A stretch of DNA of 49,525 nucleotides. Source: Chlamydiota bacterium (GTDB taxonomy: Bacteria; Chlamydiota; Chlamydiia; Chlamydiales; JACKPQ01). This document shows positions 1 through 8,652 of the stretch, in pieces (positions within the stretch are counted from its first letter, which is position 1; each line of letters begins with the position of its first letter). The notes under the pieces are model-generated. The model saw only the letters and a list, made by a program, of their open reading frames with translations. It made no database searches and had not been told where the DNA came from. The position numbers and the translations under genes are program-made. The stretch lies in NCBI GenBank assembly GCA_021772435.1, contig JAJFLZ010000040.1, positions 1 to 49,525 on the forward strand. Reading direction: 5' to 3'.

Positions 1-167
1 CCTGAACTCTTTCGTTTTGATTGTTTAGATTCAGAGCAGATTAGGTGACAGATTGTGCCATTTTTTGCGATTCTATAGCCAAGGCGCTATAGATGAGCAC
101 AAAAAGGGTGCAAGATGGCGGCTAAGATGCGCGGAAGATGAATGATATAAACGAAAGAGTTCAGGTT
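1..167 (+). mobile_element. MITE copy 1 (lacks the first two bases)
   Basis: First of four copies of a 160-169 bp non-coding element in this window. The window begins two bases inside the left terminal inverted repeat. The complete terminal repeat, read from copy 2, is AACCTGAACTCTTTCGTTT, and its reverse complement closes this copy at 149-167. An internal hairpin uses the CTATAG arms around position 80. It is nearly identical to copy 2 at 1637-1805 and in the same orientation, so the two flank the ATPase gene. No protein is encoded. Its left target duplication lies outside the window. Confidence 0.85.
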
Positions 168-275
168 GTTAGATTATCGTCACTTGTAATTAGCTTATAA
201 AGCGTATTTTTTAGACCTCTCAGATATGTCTTTTACATTTGCAAGCAGTAAAGCCCCGGTTCTCATCCTTGTCAT

Positions 276-304
276 TTGCATAAAATATTTTATCCCGGTA
301 TAAT
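276..304 (+). promoter_or_regulatory. Sigma-70-type promoter of the ATPase gene
   Basis: TTGCAT at 276-281 and a perfect TATAAT at 299-304 are separated by 17 bases. Transcription would start near 311, about 38 bases before the chosen ATG at 349. It lies inside the MITE-bounded unit, so the ATPase would carry its own promoter. Confidence 0.7.
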
Positions 305-348
305 GAGGTAAAATAACTGATTTAATCAGGTTGTACTGGGATAACATT

Positions 349-1635
349 ATGTTGGACACTCTTGAAAAATGGAATCGATGGGGCTCTAATCAATTAAATA
401 GTAAGATATTAAGATCTTATACAGCTCTTATCACCCCTTATATTCACACCGAAGAAATAGTCGTTCTTACCGGCCCAAGAAGGGCCGGAAAAAGCACAAT
501 CCTCTACCAACTTATGGACGTTCTTGAGAGTCACGGGGTGCCTAGAGAAGCTTTATTTCACATGAATTTTGAAGAGCCAAGGCTTTCTTCAAAGCTTACA
601 ACCGAAATGCTAGATAAGCTCTATGAATGCTATAGAGAACACGTTTACCCTAAAGGTAAAGCTTATCTTTTCCTAGATGAGATACAAAATGTTGAAGAAT
701 GGGAACGTTGGGTTCGGGCTAGGAATGAAACAGAGAATGTGAAAATTTTTATCACTGGTTCTTCAGCAAAACTTATGTCTCGTGAAATCAGCACTCTTTT
801 GACAGGACGGCATTTATCGTTTGAAATCCTCCCTTTATCATTTTTCGAATTTCTAAATTTTAATCAAATTTCACCACCAAGTCATAAAAGACCTGTTGAC
901 GCTCCTCCGATCATAAAACAAGCGTTAAATAATTATATTAAATGGGGTGGATTTCCAGCTGTAACACTTGCAAAAACTGAGCAACATAAACGAAGTATAC
1001 TGTTAGAGTATTTTGACGATATATTGTACAAAGACATTGTTTTGCGTCACCAAATAAGAGACGTCATTGGCTTAAGAAATATTGCAGTTCATTTGCTTTC
1101 ACAAACAAGTAAACTAATTTCATTTCAGAGGGTCTCGAATATATTTCAGGTTTCCGAAGATACATCAAAAAATTATTGTTCTTATATTCAAGAGGCGTTC
1201 ATCGTTGAAATGCTATCATATTACAGTGTGAAAGCTTCCATCAGACAAAGACACCCACACAAAGTTCATGCTATGGACCTTGGAATTAGAAACACTGTTA
1301 GCATAACAAACTCTAAAGACGAAGGAAGAATTATAGAATCACTCGTTTACCAAAACTTGAGAACACGTCATGGAAATAATGTGTTTTATTGGTCAGGAAA
1401 TCAAGAAATCGACTTCGTTATTCAAGAAGGGAACAATGTGACACAACTTTGGCAAGTTGCAATCGATGGGCTGGAAGAACAAAAAGTCATCAACCGTGAA
1501 CTCAGCGCTTTTGAAGAGGCTAAAAAGATATTTCCTGAGGCTAAAATGTTTCTTGTCACAAAATCTCTTCCTAAAAAATGGAATGAATTTCCTTGCACAG
1601 TCATTCCTCTATGGCGATTTTTATTGGATAGCTGA
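349..1635 (+). CDS. AAA+ ATPase of the AAA_14/DUF4143 type
   Basis: Predicted cytoplasmic ATPase of the AAA_14 plus DUF4143 class, a family common in bacterial accessory DNA with no agreed function. The Walker A motif GPRRAGKST lies near residue 45, the Walker B motif LFLDEIQN near 110, and a sensor-like ITGSS near 140. The C-terminal half has the DUF4143 pattern: a winged-helix-like stretch and a nuclease-like fold ending with FYWSGNQEIDFVIQ. I chose ATG 349 over an in-frame TTG at 331 because TGGGA precedes it at a suitable distance. The gene stands alone between two direct MITE copies, and copy 2 begins one base after its stop. AT-rich composition and isolation suggest acquired DNA. The length of about 428 residues fits an intact family member. 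Confidence 0.85.
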   Translation: MLDTLEKWNRWGSNQLNSKILRSYTALITPYIHTEEIVVLTGPRRAGKSTILYQLMDVLESHGVPREALFHMNFEEPRLSSKLTTEMLDKLYECYREHVYPKGKAYLFLDEIQNVEEWERWVRARNETENVKIFITGSSAKLMSREISTLLTGRHLSFEILPLSFFEFLNFNQISPPSHKRPVDAPPIIKQALNNYIKWGGFPAVTLAKTEQHKRSILLEYFDDILYKDIVLRHQIRDVIGLRNIAVHLLSQTSKLISFQRVSNIFQVSEDTSKNYCSYIQEAFIVEMLSYYSVKASIRQRHPHKVHAMDLGIRNTVSITNSKDEGRIIESLVYQNLRTRHGNNVFYWSGNQEIDFVIQEGNNVTQLWQVAIDGLEEQKVINRELSAFEEAKKIFPEAKMFLVTKSLPKKWNEFPCTVIPLWRFLLDS

Positions 1636-1636
1636 T

Positions 1637-1805
1637 AACCTGAACTCTTTCGTTTTGATTGTTTAGATTCAGAGCAGATTAGGTGACAGATTGTGCCATT
1701 TTTTGCGATTCTATAGCCAAGGCGCTATAGATGAGCACAAAAAGGGTGCAAGATGGCGGCTAAGATGCTCTGAAGATGAATGATATAAACGAAAGAGTTC
1801 AGGTT
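1637..1805 (+). mobile_element. MITE copy 2 (complete, 3-bp target duplication)
   Basis: Complete 169-bp element with perfect 19-bp terminal inverted repeats, AACCTGAACTCTTTCGTTT and its complement. The flanking triplet GAT occurs at 1634-1636 and 1806-1808 and reads as a target-site duplication. It matches copy 1 apart from a couple of bases near the right end. It starts directly after the ATPase stop codon. Confidence 0.88.
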
Positions 1806-1826
1806 GATAGTGTGCTTAGAAGCAAT

Positions 1827-1974
1827 TCATCGACAGCTTTTAAAACGGCGCTCCGCGGAAATGTTTCGAGGCAATCGCTTTTACAGCTGTCGGCGCAGCC
1901 GGGGCGTTAACATGGCCGGCAGGACATGTTTTGAGTGACGATGCGTGCGTCTGGGTTACGATAGGGCGCCCAGT
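1827..1974 (-). pseudogene. Duplicated 3' fragment of the family 9 glycosyltransferase gene
   Basis: These 148 bases align without gaps to 2632-2779, the 3' end of the glycosyltransferase gene at 2586-3647, with roughly 15 mismatches counted by eye. The fragment has no start and stops abruptly at position 1974, where an lptB fragment on the other strand begins. It is a relic of a diverged second copy or of a rearrangement, not a working gene. Confidence 0.8.
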
Positions 1975-2241
1975 ACCAATCCATCCCTACTGCTGCTCGA
2001 TGAACCCTTTGCAAATATCGACCCCAAAACGATCTCCGATGTCAAAACCATGATTCGCCACCTCAAAGACAAAGGCATAAGCGTCCTTATCACCGACCAC
2101 AATGCCAGGGAAATTTTTACCATCTCTGATCGCACCTACCTCGTCCAGAATGGGCAGCTTTTACAGTCTGGCACCTCATCGGAACTCATCGCCTCAGAGC
2201 AAGTACGCGAGGCCTACCTTGGCCACGATTTTTCTCTTTAG
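1975..2241 (+). pseudogene. lptB: 3' fragment of lptB (LPS-export ABC transporter ATPase)
   Basis: Encodes about 88 residues matching the C-terminal third of LptB, the ATPase that powers lipopolysaccharide transport to the outer membrane. Visible motifs are the Walker B region LLLLDEPFANIDP, the switch histidine in ITDHN, and the family-typical end with EAYLGHDF. The Walker A motif, the Q-loop and the signature LSGG are absent. Upstream the reading frame runs into antisense glycosyltransferase sequence, giving a chimeric open frame from 1945. The fragment cannot hydrolyse ATP, so a complete lptB should exist elsewhere in the genome. Confidence 0.82.
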
Positions 2242-2314
2242 CGGCCTTGAAAACTTTTTGTTCGCATCTTCAACCTGCTAGCATTTTTGCATCACTCCAC
2301 CTCACAATCACGCA

Positions 2315-2410
2315 TTATTGCGCTGACTATAGGATTGCTATAACCAGCGCAATAAATCAAGTTTTTAAATTATTGCGCTGACTATAAGGTTTCTATATCC
2401 AGCGCAATAA
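2315..2410. repeat. Tandem pair of 41-bp REP-like palindromes
   Basis: Two successive units, 2315-2355 and 2370-2410, each have 11-bp arms TTATTGCGCTG and CAGCGCAATAA around a 19-base centre. The centres are similar but not identical, sharing ACTATA at the left. The two units are 14 bases apart. They lie between the lptB fragment and the convergent glycosyltransferase gene, where they could act as a bidirectional terminator or be REP-type repeats. Confidence 0.7.
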
Positions 2411-2488
2411 CTTTTTGCAAAACCCCTTATTCTATTTACGTCTAATTGTTTGTATACCGACCGTTAATAAAAATAGGTGGAATTTAGC

Positions 2489-2510
2489 GAGGAGGTTCCT
2501 CAAATTTTTT
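2489..2510 (+). terminator. Weak rho-independent terminator candidate
   Basis: A 5-bp stem GAGGA/TCCTC with a GGT loop (2489-2501) is followed by AAATTTTTT. The stem is short, so this is tentative. It would end transcripts reading through the lptB fragment. Confidence 0.3.
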
Positions 2511-2585
2511 GGCAAAAACAAAGGACATTATCCATAGATAAGACCCGAAGTGAAGACAAATAAATTTGCACGAGAGCCAACGCTG

Positions 2586-3647
2586 CTAAAAACCGCTATT
2601 CGAGTTCACACCGGTATAAACCGGCAAGAGCTCATCTATGGCTTTTAAAACGGCGCTCAGAGGAAGTGTTTCGAGGCAATCGCTTTTGCCGCTGTCGGCG
2701 CAGCCGGGACGGTAGCACGGGCGACAGGACATGTTTTGAGTGACGATGCGTGCGTCTGGGTTGCGATAGGGCGCCCAGTTGATCTCGGAGGTCGGTCCAA
2801 ATAGAGCAACGACTGGGGCTTTGAGGGCGCTGGAGATGTGCAATGGGACTGAATCAACAGTGATGAGCAGCTTGGATTTTTCGATGAGAGCACCTAGCTC
2901 TTTGAGCTGGCTTTTTCCGCCTAAATTGAGCACGGGAGCTTTGGTTTTGGATTGGATGCGCTCTAACATGGCCAGCTCTAGTTTATCTGGACTGGAGGTT
3001 AAGACGATGTTTTCACCTCTTTGACAAAGCGTATCGATCAATGCTGCCATTTTGTCTTCTGGCCAGCATTTAAAGAGCCAGCGCGATACAGGATGTATGA
3101 GGATAAAGTCATTTAGACCGTTTAGCAGAGTCTGTGCGTGGGATTTTGCAGATGAGGGGATGTGAAATGTGAGCTCTCGCTCTTCGGGCCTTGGAAATAT
3201 TTGAAGGTTACGCAGAACATCGAGCTGCCTCTCGACTGTGTGACGCGGATGGGGACAGATTTTGGCAATGTGCGTGTAACATCTGCTTTTGCCCCACATG
3301 CCAGAGCCTTCTGGGTCAAAACCAATACGCGTTTTAGCTTTTGACACAAGGGCAGCTAGTGCGCCGCGGTCCCCTTCGGTCAGATTGATGACCATGTCGT
3401 ATTTGTTTTTGCGGATGTGGCGTAAAATTTTGAAATCTCGCCACAGTTTTTTCCATTTGGGCAGTTTTTCTTTTCCAAGTAGGATGTAATTTTGTATCGC
3501 TGGATGACCATCTAACATGGGATGCGTCTCACGGTAGATGTAGGCATCGATGAGGGCATCTGGATAGCGGTTTTTCAGCGCTGTAAAGACAGGCGATGAG
3601 AGCAGAACATCGCCATGGTGGCGCAATTTGCAAACTAAAATCCGCAT
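2586..3647 (-). CDS. Glycosyltransferase family 9 (heptosyltransferase-like, LPS core)
   Basis: A 353-residue protein of the WaaF/WaaQ (GT9) family, which transfers heptose or related sugars onto the lipopolysaccharide core at the inner face of the cytoplasmic membrane. The N-terminal MRILVCKLRHHGDVLLSSP is the usual acceptor-domain start. IHPVSRWLFKCWP and TVDSVPLHISSALKAPVVAL are the nucleotide-sugar domain motifs, and FGPTSEINWAPY follows. The Cys-rich stretch CRPCYRPGCADSGKSDC resembles the C-terminal metal-like motif seen in the RfaQ subfamily. It begins one base after the stop of the upstream RING/U-box-like gene, so the two are co-transcribed. Which sugar it adds cannot be read from the sequence. 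Confidence 0.85.
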   Translation of the reverse strand: MRILVCKLRHHGDVLLSSPVFTALKNRYPDALIDAYIYRETHPMLDGHPAIQNYILLGKEKLPKWKKLWRDFKILRHIRKNKYDMVINLTEGDRGALAALVSKAKTRIGFDPEGSGMWGKSRCYTHIAKICPHPRHTVERQLDVLRNLQIFPRPEERELTFHIPSSAKSHAQTLLNGLNDFILIHPVSRWLFKCWPEDKMAALIDTLCQRGENIVLTSSPDKLELAMLERIQSKTKAPVLNLGGKSQLKELGALIEKSKLLITVDSVPLHISSALKAPVVALFGPTSEINWAPYRNPDARIVTQNMSCRPCYRPGCADSGKSDCLETLPLSAVLKAIDELLPVYTGVNSNSGF

Positions 3648-3648
3648 G

Positions 3649-4527
3649 TTATCTCACCAGCCTATGATGCATAATGCGATCTTTGTAGCATACATACAGC
3701 ATGCCAATGAGCACGATAAGCCCGATGCATGCAATCAATTTAATGGAGTTAGAGCAGATGCGCTTTAGCCCATTTAGGCGAACAAGGCAAGAATCGTTTT
3801 TTTTAGGGGCTATAGGGGCAGCTGGCTGCGCGCTTAGCTTCACAGGAGGTGTATAGTCGACAAGTCGAGTGTTTTTAGGAGCTTTTGCTTGCTGTTTTTC
3901 TGCTGACTGATTGAGTTCTTCTTGCTCTTTTTCGGCTTGTTGCCCTTCTGGCGTCTGTAACCAACGTTTCACAGCGTAATCCAAGAAAGAGTGAATTTGA
4001 AGTGATTTTGGTTTTGGAGCAGTACAAAGTGGGCATTTTTCAAGCAATTTTGCTTCTTCAAAATCCACAAAACCATGCATTGCCTTTGTACAGGGAACAG
4101 TAGGATTTTTTAGTATCTGTAGACCACAACTGGAAATCAATTGTCTTTCTTTCAGCTCCTCGTATTTCTCATCATAATAAGCATGAATTTCATGTTGCAG
4201 GCTTTCATCATATTTTGTATCCAGCAGGCTTTCTTCTCCAAGATTTTTACATGTGGGACACGTTTTTATTGTTTTGCTCAACACATTTTGTACAGTTGCG
4301 ATTTTTTGGTCGGTGGTCTGTTTTCCATCTCTAATGTTGCCGTTAACTAGGTAGTGATATTTATTTTTAGGACAGCACGTTAGAACAAATTTGATTGGCT
4401 TGCCGTTGATTTGACAAAACACGCTCGGCATCACATCGCCGTTGCGGTTTGGGTCGCAATGCACATGTGTATTTTTGACAAAAGCATGCTGAAACTTTCT
4501 AAATTCGGACTCAACCTGCGATACCAT
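3649..4527 (-). CDS. Double RING/U-box-like protein with C-terminal membrane anchor
   Basis: A 292-residue protein not recognised as a named family. It appears to contain two successive modules of the same kind. The first covers about 30-125, with C38, C51/C52 and CPTC at 90-93. The second covers about 130-195, with C134, C146, H151 and CPLC at 165-168, followed by FLDYAVKRWL. The spacing of C, C/H and CPxC, with a trailing helix, recalls U-box/RING folds of E3 ubiquitin ligases, which some chlamydiae and legionellae deliver to hosts. A charged Gln/Glu/Lys linker (195-245) leads to one transmembrane helix (about 261-280). No signal peptide is seen. The glycosyltransferase gene follows immediately. 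The E3 role is inference only. Confidence 0.5.
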   Translation of the reverse strand: MVSQVESEFRKFQHAFVKNTHVHCDPNRNGDVMPSVFCQINGKPIKFVLTCCPKNKYHYLVNGNIRDGKQTTDQKIATVQNVLSKTIKTCPTCKNLGEESLLDTKYDESLQHEIHAYYDEKYEELKERQLISSCGLQILKNPTVPCTKAMHGFVDFEEAKLLEKCPLCTAPKPKSLQIHSFLDYAVKRWLQTPEGQQAEKEQEELNQSAEKQQAKAPKNTRLVDYTPPVKLSAQPAAPIAPKKNDSCLVRLNGLKRICSNSIKLIACIGLIVLIGMLYVCYKDRIMHHRLVR

Positions 4528-4749
4528 GTCTACCTTAAAAGTTTTTAAGAATTAGCTTACCAGATGCAGAAGAATTTTGCCAAACTCTGAAGTTTCTAGA
4601 TGAATATTTGTAGATTTTTACAGGTTAGTGCACGCAAGTTACTTATTGTTATGTTTTTACAAAATTTCTCAAATATAAGCACGGTTTTATATCTTCCTGT
4701 TCAAAAAAACTGAAAATTGGTATGGTATTTAGAACTAAGGAGTTTACAC

Positions 4750-5178
4750 ATGGAACAAACATTATCGATCATTAAGCCCGATGCAGTGGAAAAACAGCAT
4801 ATCGGCGAAATTGCAGCTCGTTTTGAGAAAAATGGCATCCGCATCGTCGGAATGAAAATGATGCATTTGAGTGAAGAGACCGCTTCAGAATTTTACGCAA
4901 TCCACAAAGAAAGACCTTTTTTTGGTGAGCTCGTTGAGTTTATGACATCTGGTCCTGTCGTTGTGATGGTATTAGAAGGCGAGGGCGTGATCGCGAAAAA
5001 CCGCGAGATCATGGGCGCTACCAATCCAAAGGATGCAGCACCTGGCACAATTCGCGCTGATTTTGCAGATTCTATCGATTGCAACGCCGTTCACGGTTCG
5101 GATGCGCCTGAGACTGCAGCAGTGGAAATCCCCTTCTTCTTTAAACCGGAAGAGCTTCATTCAAAAGCTGCAAAGTAG
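4750..5178 (+). CDS. ndk: Nucleoside diphosphate kinase
   Basis: Transfers the gamma phosphate from ATP to other nucleoside diphosphates through a phospho-histidine. The product has 142 residues, the usual size. It begins with the canonical [12 protein letters not shown] and carries the active-site [12 protein letters not shown], with His115 as the phosphorylated residue. The start at 4750 is chosen over an in-frame ATG at 4717 because AAGGAG (4738-4743) lies just upstream and the family N-terminus begins there. Its stop codon abuts the stop of dtd, which converges from the other strand with no gap. Confidence 0.96.
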   Translation: MEQTLSIIKPDAVEKQHIGEIAARFEKNGIRIVGMKMMHLSEETASEFYAIHKERPFFGELVEFMTSGPVVVMVLEGEGVIAKNREIMGATNPKDAAPGTIRADFADSIDCNAVHGSDAPETAAVEIPFFFKPEELHSKAAK

Positions 5179-5616
5179 TTACTTTTCTAATGTGAGTGTA
5201 ACTGGTCCATCGTTGATTAAATGCACTTGCATTTCCGCACCAAACTGCCCCGTTTCAACCGAGATGGGGTGTGTTTTTAGCTCAGATATGAACTCTTCGT
5301 AAAGCGGCTCAGAGATTTTGGGCGGAGCAGCTTGTGTGAATGATGGCCGTCTCCCCTTTTGACAATCGCCGTATAACGTAAATTGTGAGATGAGCAAAAT
5401 CGATCCTTTTGTGTCGAGAAGAGAGAGATTCATTTTTTGATTGTCGTCTTCAAAAATGCGCAGGTTGATAACTTTGTCCACAAGCCATGGAATGGACGCT
5501 GGTCCATCATCGATGTGAATGCCAAGAAAGATGAGCAAGCCGTGGTCGATGGAGCCGATGGTTTGGTTACCAACATCGACATGTGCTTTTTTCACACGCT
5601 GGATGAGCAGTTTCAT
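5179..5616 (-). CDS. dtd: D-aminoacyl-tRNA deacylase
   Basis: Removes D-amino acids mischarged onto tRNA, and also glycine from tRNA-Ala. The product is 145 residues, full length. The family signatures are the SQFTLYGD...KGRRPSF block in the middle and NDGPVT near the C terminus, which forms the cross-subunit Gly-Pro pocket. The start ATG overlaps the stop of pckG by four bases (ATGA), so it is translationally coupled as the third gene of mreB-pckG-dtd. Confidence 0.95.
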   Translation of the reverse strand: MKLLIQRVKKAHVDVGNQTIGSIDHGLLIFLGIHIDDGPASIPWLVDKVINLRIFEDDNQKMNLSLLDTKGSILLISQFTLYGDCQKGRRPSFTQAAPPKISEPLYEEFISELKTHPISVETGQFGAEMQVHLINDGPVTLTLEK

Positions 5617-7397
5617 TTTAAGTTAGCTTCGAGGATGTCGAGTTGTTTTTTGATCCCCTCTGGCAGGCGATCGCCAAATATGGCAAAGTATTCGCGAATG
5701 CTTTTAACTTCTTTCAGCCAGGCTTCTTTATCAATTTCAAAAAGCGCGTCTGTGTCAACATCGAGATTTTGGAGATCGAGAGATGTCGGAACAAGGCCGA
5801 TCGGGGTCTCTTTAGCCTCTGCTGTCCCTTCTATGCGATTAAACATCCATTCGAGCACGCGGATGTTTTCTCCAAATCCTGGCCATAAAAAATTGCCATC
5901 TTTGTCTTTACCAAACCAGTTGACGTGGAAGATGCGCGGCATTTTATCAGATTTTTTACCCATTTTGAGCCAATGGCCAAAGTAGTCACCCATGTTGTAG
6001 CCACAAAAAGGTAGCATCGCAAAGGGATCGTGACGGAGCTCACCTACTTTGCCAGCAGCAGCAGCAGTTTTCTCGGAGGAGACGCTAGCGCCAATAAAGG
6101 TGCCGTGTTCCCAGTCTCTTGCTTCAAAAACAAGAGGCACAGTTGAAGCTCTCCTGCCACCAAAGATGATTCCTGAGATGGGAACGCCTTCTACCTCGTC
6201 CATAGCAGGATCGAGGACGGGACATTGGTAGGCAGAGACTGTAAATCTAGCGTTGGGATGAGATGCTTTTTCACTTGAGCTGGGCGTCCAATCGCCTCCT
6301 TTCCAATCGGTCAGGTGCGCCGGGGGCTCAGGCGTCATGCCTTCCCACCACACGTCTTTGTCATCGGTTAGCGCCACGTTTGTGTAAATGGCGTTTTTTG
6401 AAAGCGTTTCCATCGCCGACGGATTGGAATCCCAGGACGTACCAGGAGCTACGCCAAAGTAGCCCGATTCAGGATTGATTGCATAAAGTCTGCCGTCTTT
6501 GCCAATACGCATCCAGGCGATATCGTCACCAACGGTTTCGATTTTCCAGCCGGGGACGGTAGGTTTGAGCATGGCAAGGTTAGTTTTGCCGCAGGCGCTT
6601 GGAAAAGCTGCGCAAAAGTAGCGTTTTACACCTTCGGGATTGGTAATCCCTACAATAAGCATGTGTTCAGCTAGCCACCCTTCATCGCGCGCTTGCGCAG
6701 AAGCGATACGCAGAGCTAAACATTTTTTGCCAAGTAGCGCGTTGCCACCATAGCCACTGCCAAAGGACCAAATGGCGCGCTCTTCGGGGAGGTGCACGAT
6801 CCATTTTTCGTCTTCACGGCATGGCCAAGAGCTGTCTTTGTCATTAGGTTTTAGAGGCACGCCAACAGAATGCATGCACGGAATGTAGGGAGCTCCCTTA
6901 TCCAGCAATTTGAGCGCTTTCTCGCCCATACGCGTCATGATGCGCATGTTGCACACAACGTAGGGGCTGTCGGTGATTTGCACGCCTAAAAGGGATAGCT
7001 CTGAGCCGATAGGGCCCATGCAAAACGGAATGACGTACATGGTACGTCCTTGCATGCAGCCGTTAAATAGTTGCAGCATGTGCGCTTTCATCTCCTCTGG
7101 ATCTCTCCAGTGGTTGGTGGGGCCGCTATCTATTTCGTTTTTACAGCAAATGAATGTGCGGTCTTCAACCCTTGCCACATCGCTTGGATCGGAATGACAC
7201 CAGAAGGATCCAGGACGTTTATCTGGGTTAAGTGCAACAAAAGCACCTGATTGACACATGAGCTGGGCAGTTTCATCGAATTCTTTTTTGGACCCATCAC
7301 ATAGATGGATTTTGTCTGGTTTACATAGCTGGGCTTGCTCTTTTATCCACGCTTGCAATTGGGTATTTGTAGTCCACCCTGAAAAATCGATATCCAT
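5613..7397 (-). CDS. pckG: Phosphoenolpyruvate carboxykinase, GTP-dependent
   Basis: Interconverts oxaloacetate plus GTP with phosphoenolpyruvate, carbon dioxide and GDP, linking the TCA cycle to gluconeogenesis in the cytosol. The 594 residues match the GTP-type family in length. Visible motifs are the P-loop [13 protein letters not shown] with the catalytic hyper-reactive cysteine, the metal-binding VGDDIAWM, and the FGGRR motif. It lies 15 bases downstream of mreB and overlaps dtd. The mreB-pckG neighbourhood matches CT709-CT710 of C. trachomatis, a strong chlamydial synteny marker. Confidence 0.97.
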   Translation of the reverse strand: MDIDFSGWTTNTQLQAWIKEQAQLCKPDKIHLCDGSKKEFDETAQLMCQSGAFVALNPDKRPGSFWCHSDPSDVARVEDRTFICCKNEIDSGPTNHWRDPEEMKAHMLQLFNGCMQGRTMYVIPFCMGPIGSELSLLGVQITDSPYVVCNMRIMTRMGEKALKLLDKGAPYIPCMHSVGVPLKPNDKDSSWPCREDEKWIVHLPEERAIWSFGSGYGGNALLGKKCLALRIASAQARDEGWLAEHMLIVGITNPEGVKRYFCAAFPSACGKTNLAMLKPTVPGWKIETVGDDIAWMRIGKDGRLYAINPESGYFGVAPGTSWDSNPSAMETLSKNAIYTNVALTDDKDVWWEGMTPEPPAHLTDWKGGDWTPSSSEKASHPNARFTVSAYQCPVLDPAMDEVEGVPISGIIFGGRRASTVPLVFEARDWEHGTFIGASVSSEKTAAAAGKVGELRHDPFAMLPFCGYNMGDYFGHWLKMGKKSDKMPRIFHVNWFGKDKDGNFLWPGFGENIRVLEWMFNRIEGTAEAKETPIGLVPTSLDLQNLDVDTDALFEIDKEAWLKEVKSIREYFAIFGDRLPEGIKKQLDILEANLK

Positions 7398-7412
7398 GAT
7401 CCCCCGGAAAAA

Positions 7413-8507
7413 TTAAAGAGCTGAAGCTTTGGCCTTTTTAAATCTCTCTAGATAGTCAAGAGCTTTACCCGTGCCCATGCAAACAGCAAGTAGCGGACTT
7501 GGCGCGATGATGACTGGCAGGCCTGTCTCTTTGATGATGGCTTTATCTAGTCCCTTGATTAAAGCTCCACCACCAGCTAGCAGCATGCCACGTTCAACTA
7601 AGTCCGCTGCAAGTTCGGGAGGACATTTTTCAAGTGTGAGCTTGATGCTTTCGATAATTTGTTGGATGGGCTCAGATAGGCATTCGCGGATTTCGACGGA
7701 ATTGATCCGTTTGGTTAGCGGAAGTCCTGCTACTTGGTCGCGACCGCGCACTTCCATCTCCAATTCGTGTTCACCTAGTGGATAGGCAGAACCAATGGTC
7801 ATTTTGATTTCTTCGGCTGTTCTCGGTCCGATCATGAGGTTGTAGGTGCGACGCATGTAGTTGATGACGCAATCATCGAATTCATCACCACCGATGCGCA
7901 AGCTGCGCGATTCGACCACACCCCCAAGAGATATGATGGCAATTTCGGTTGTACCGCCACCGATGTCGACGATCATGCTAGCTGCCGGCTCGTGGACGGG
8001 AAGATCGGCGCCGATAGCTGCAGCCATAGGCTCTTCGATGAGGATGACTTCTTGAGCGCCAGCTCTGAGTGCTGAGTCTTCAACAGCGCGTTTTTCAACG
8101 CCAGTGATGCCAGATGGAACGGCGATTAAAATTTTAGGACGAAATAGTGACCGCGTCGGTGTGACGCGTTTGATTAAGGCTTTGAGCATGCCCTCTGCGA
8201 TTTCAAAGTCGGCGATAACGCCGTCTTTCATGGGTCGCACAGCGTGTATTTTTCTAGGTGTTCTACCAAGCATGGCTTTAGCTTTGTGGCCAACAGCTAG
8301 TACTTCATTTGTTTGCGAATCGACAGCCACAACTGATGGTTCAGCTAGCACAATCCCTTTACCTCGCACATAAACAAGCGTGTTGGCTGTTCCCAAATCG
8401 ATTCCAATATCGCTAGAAAAGATTCCGGTTAGCTTCCCCCAACGATTGATTGCCGTTTGAGAAAGATCGCGCAGCAATTGCCACGGGTTTTTTGCATTTT
8501 TTTTCAT
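7413..8507 (-). CDS. mreB: Actin-like cell-shape protein MreB
   Basis: Forms membrane-associated filaments that direct peptidoglycan synthesis. In chlamydiae, which lack FtsZ, it organises division septum formation. The product has 364 residues. The phosphate-binding motif [15 protein letters not shown] lies near residue 35, the second phosphate motif [15 protein letters not shown] near 185, and the adenosine motif LLAGGGALI near 310. An N-terminal extension of about 30 residues rich in K, R and W could be an amphipathic membrane-binding helix. It is the first gene of the mreB-pckG-dtd operon, and a good promoter lies at 8535-8563. Confidence 0.97.
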   Translation of the reverse strand: MKKNAKNPWQLLRDLSQTAINRWGKLTGIFSSDIGIDLGTANTLVYVRGKGIVLAEPSVVAVDSQTNEVLAVGHKAKAMLGRTPRKIHAVRPMKDGVIADFEIAEGMLKALIKRVTPTRSLFRPKILIAVPSGITGVEKRAVEDSALRAGAQEVILIEEPMAAAIGADLPVHEPAASMIVDIGGGTTEIAIISLGGVVESRSLRIGGDEFDDCVINYMRRTYNLMIGPRTAEEIKMTIGSAYPLGEHELEMEVRGRDQVAGLPLTKRINSVEIRECLSEPIQQIIESIKLTLEKCPPELAADLVERGMLLAGGGALIKGLDKAIIKETGLPVIIAPSPLLAVCMGTGKALDYLERFKKAKASAL

Positions 8508-8534
8508 TACATCTGCTCCATTGATATTTGCCCC

Positions 8535-8563
8535 ACTATAGCGAAAAGCATTCTATCTGGCAA
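8535..8563 (-). promoter_or_regulatory. Promoter of mreB-pckG-dtd
   Basis: On the minus strand TTGCCA (8558-8563) and TATAGT (8535-8540) are separated by exactly 17 bases. Transcription would start near 8528, about 20 bases before the mreB ATG. Confidence 0.65.
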
Positions 8564-8590
8564 CTTCCCAAATGGCACTGCTTATTTTTG

Positions 8591-8619
8591 TTGTTAAAAT
8601 TATGCGCAAGGGGTACAAC
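8591..8619 (+). promoter_or_regulatory. Promoter of the oxygenase gene
   Basis: TTGTTA (8591-8596) and TACAAC (8614-8619) with a 17-base spacer, divergent from the mreB promoter. The -10 is imperfect. The distance to the TTG start at 8653 leaves a leader of about 26 bases. Confidence 0.4.
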
Positions 8620-8652
8620 AAACCTTTTTCTAACCCTAATCCGGAGGTTCCC

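Noticed and set aside
1945..2241. 98-aa intact-looking ABC ATPase gene
   Set aside because: The first ten codons are antisense glycosyltransferase DNA; Walker A and signature motifs are missing, so it is a fragment.
2315..2410. Possible start of a CRISPR array (two spaced repeats)
   Set aside because: Only two units, each an internal palindrome with a related centre, separated by 14 bases; no cas genes nearby.
5437..5985. 182-codon plus-strand frame opposite dtd/pckG
   Set aside because: Antisense shadow of two well-conserved genes.
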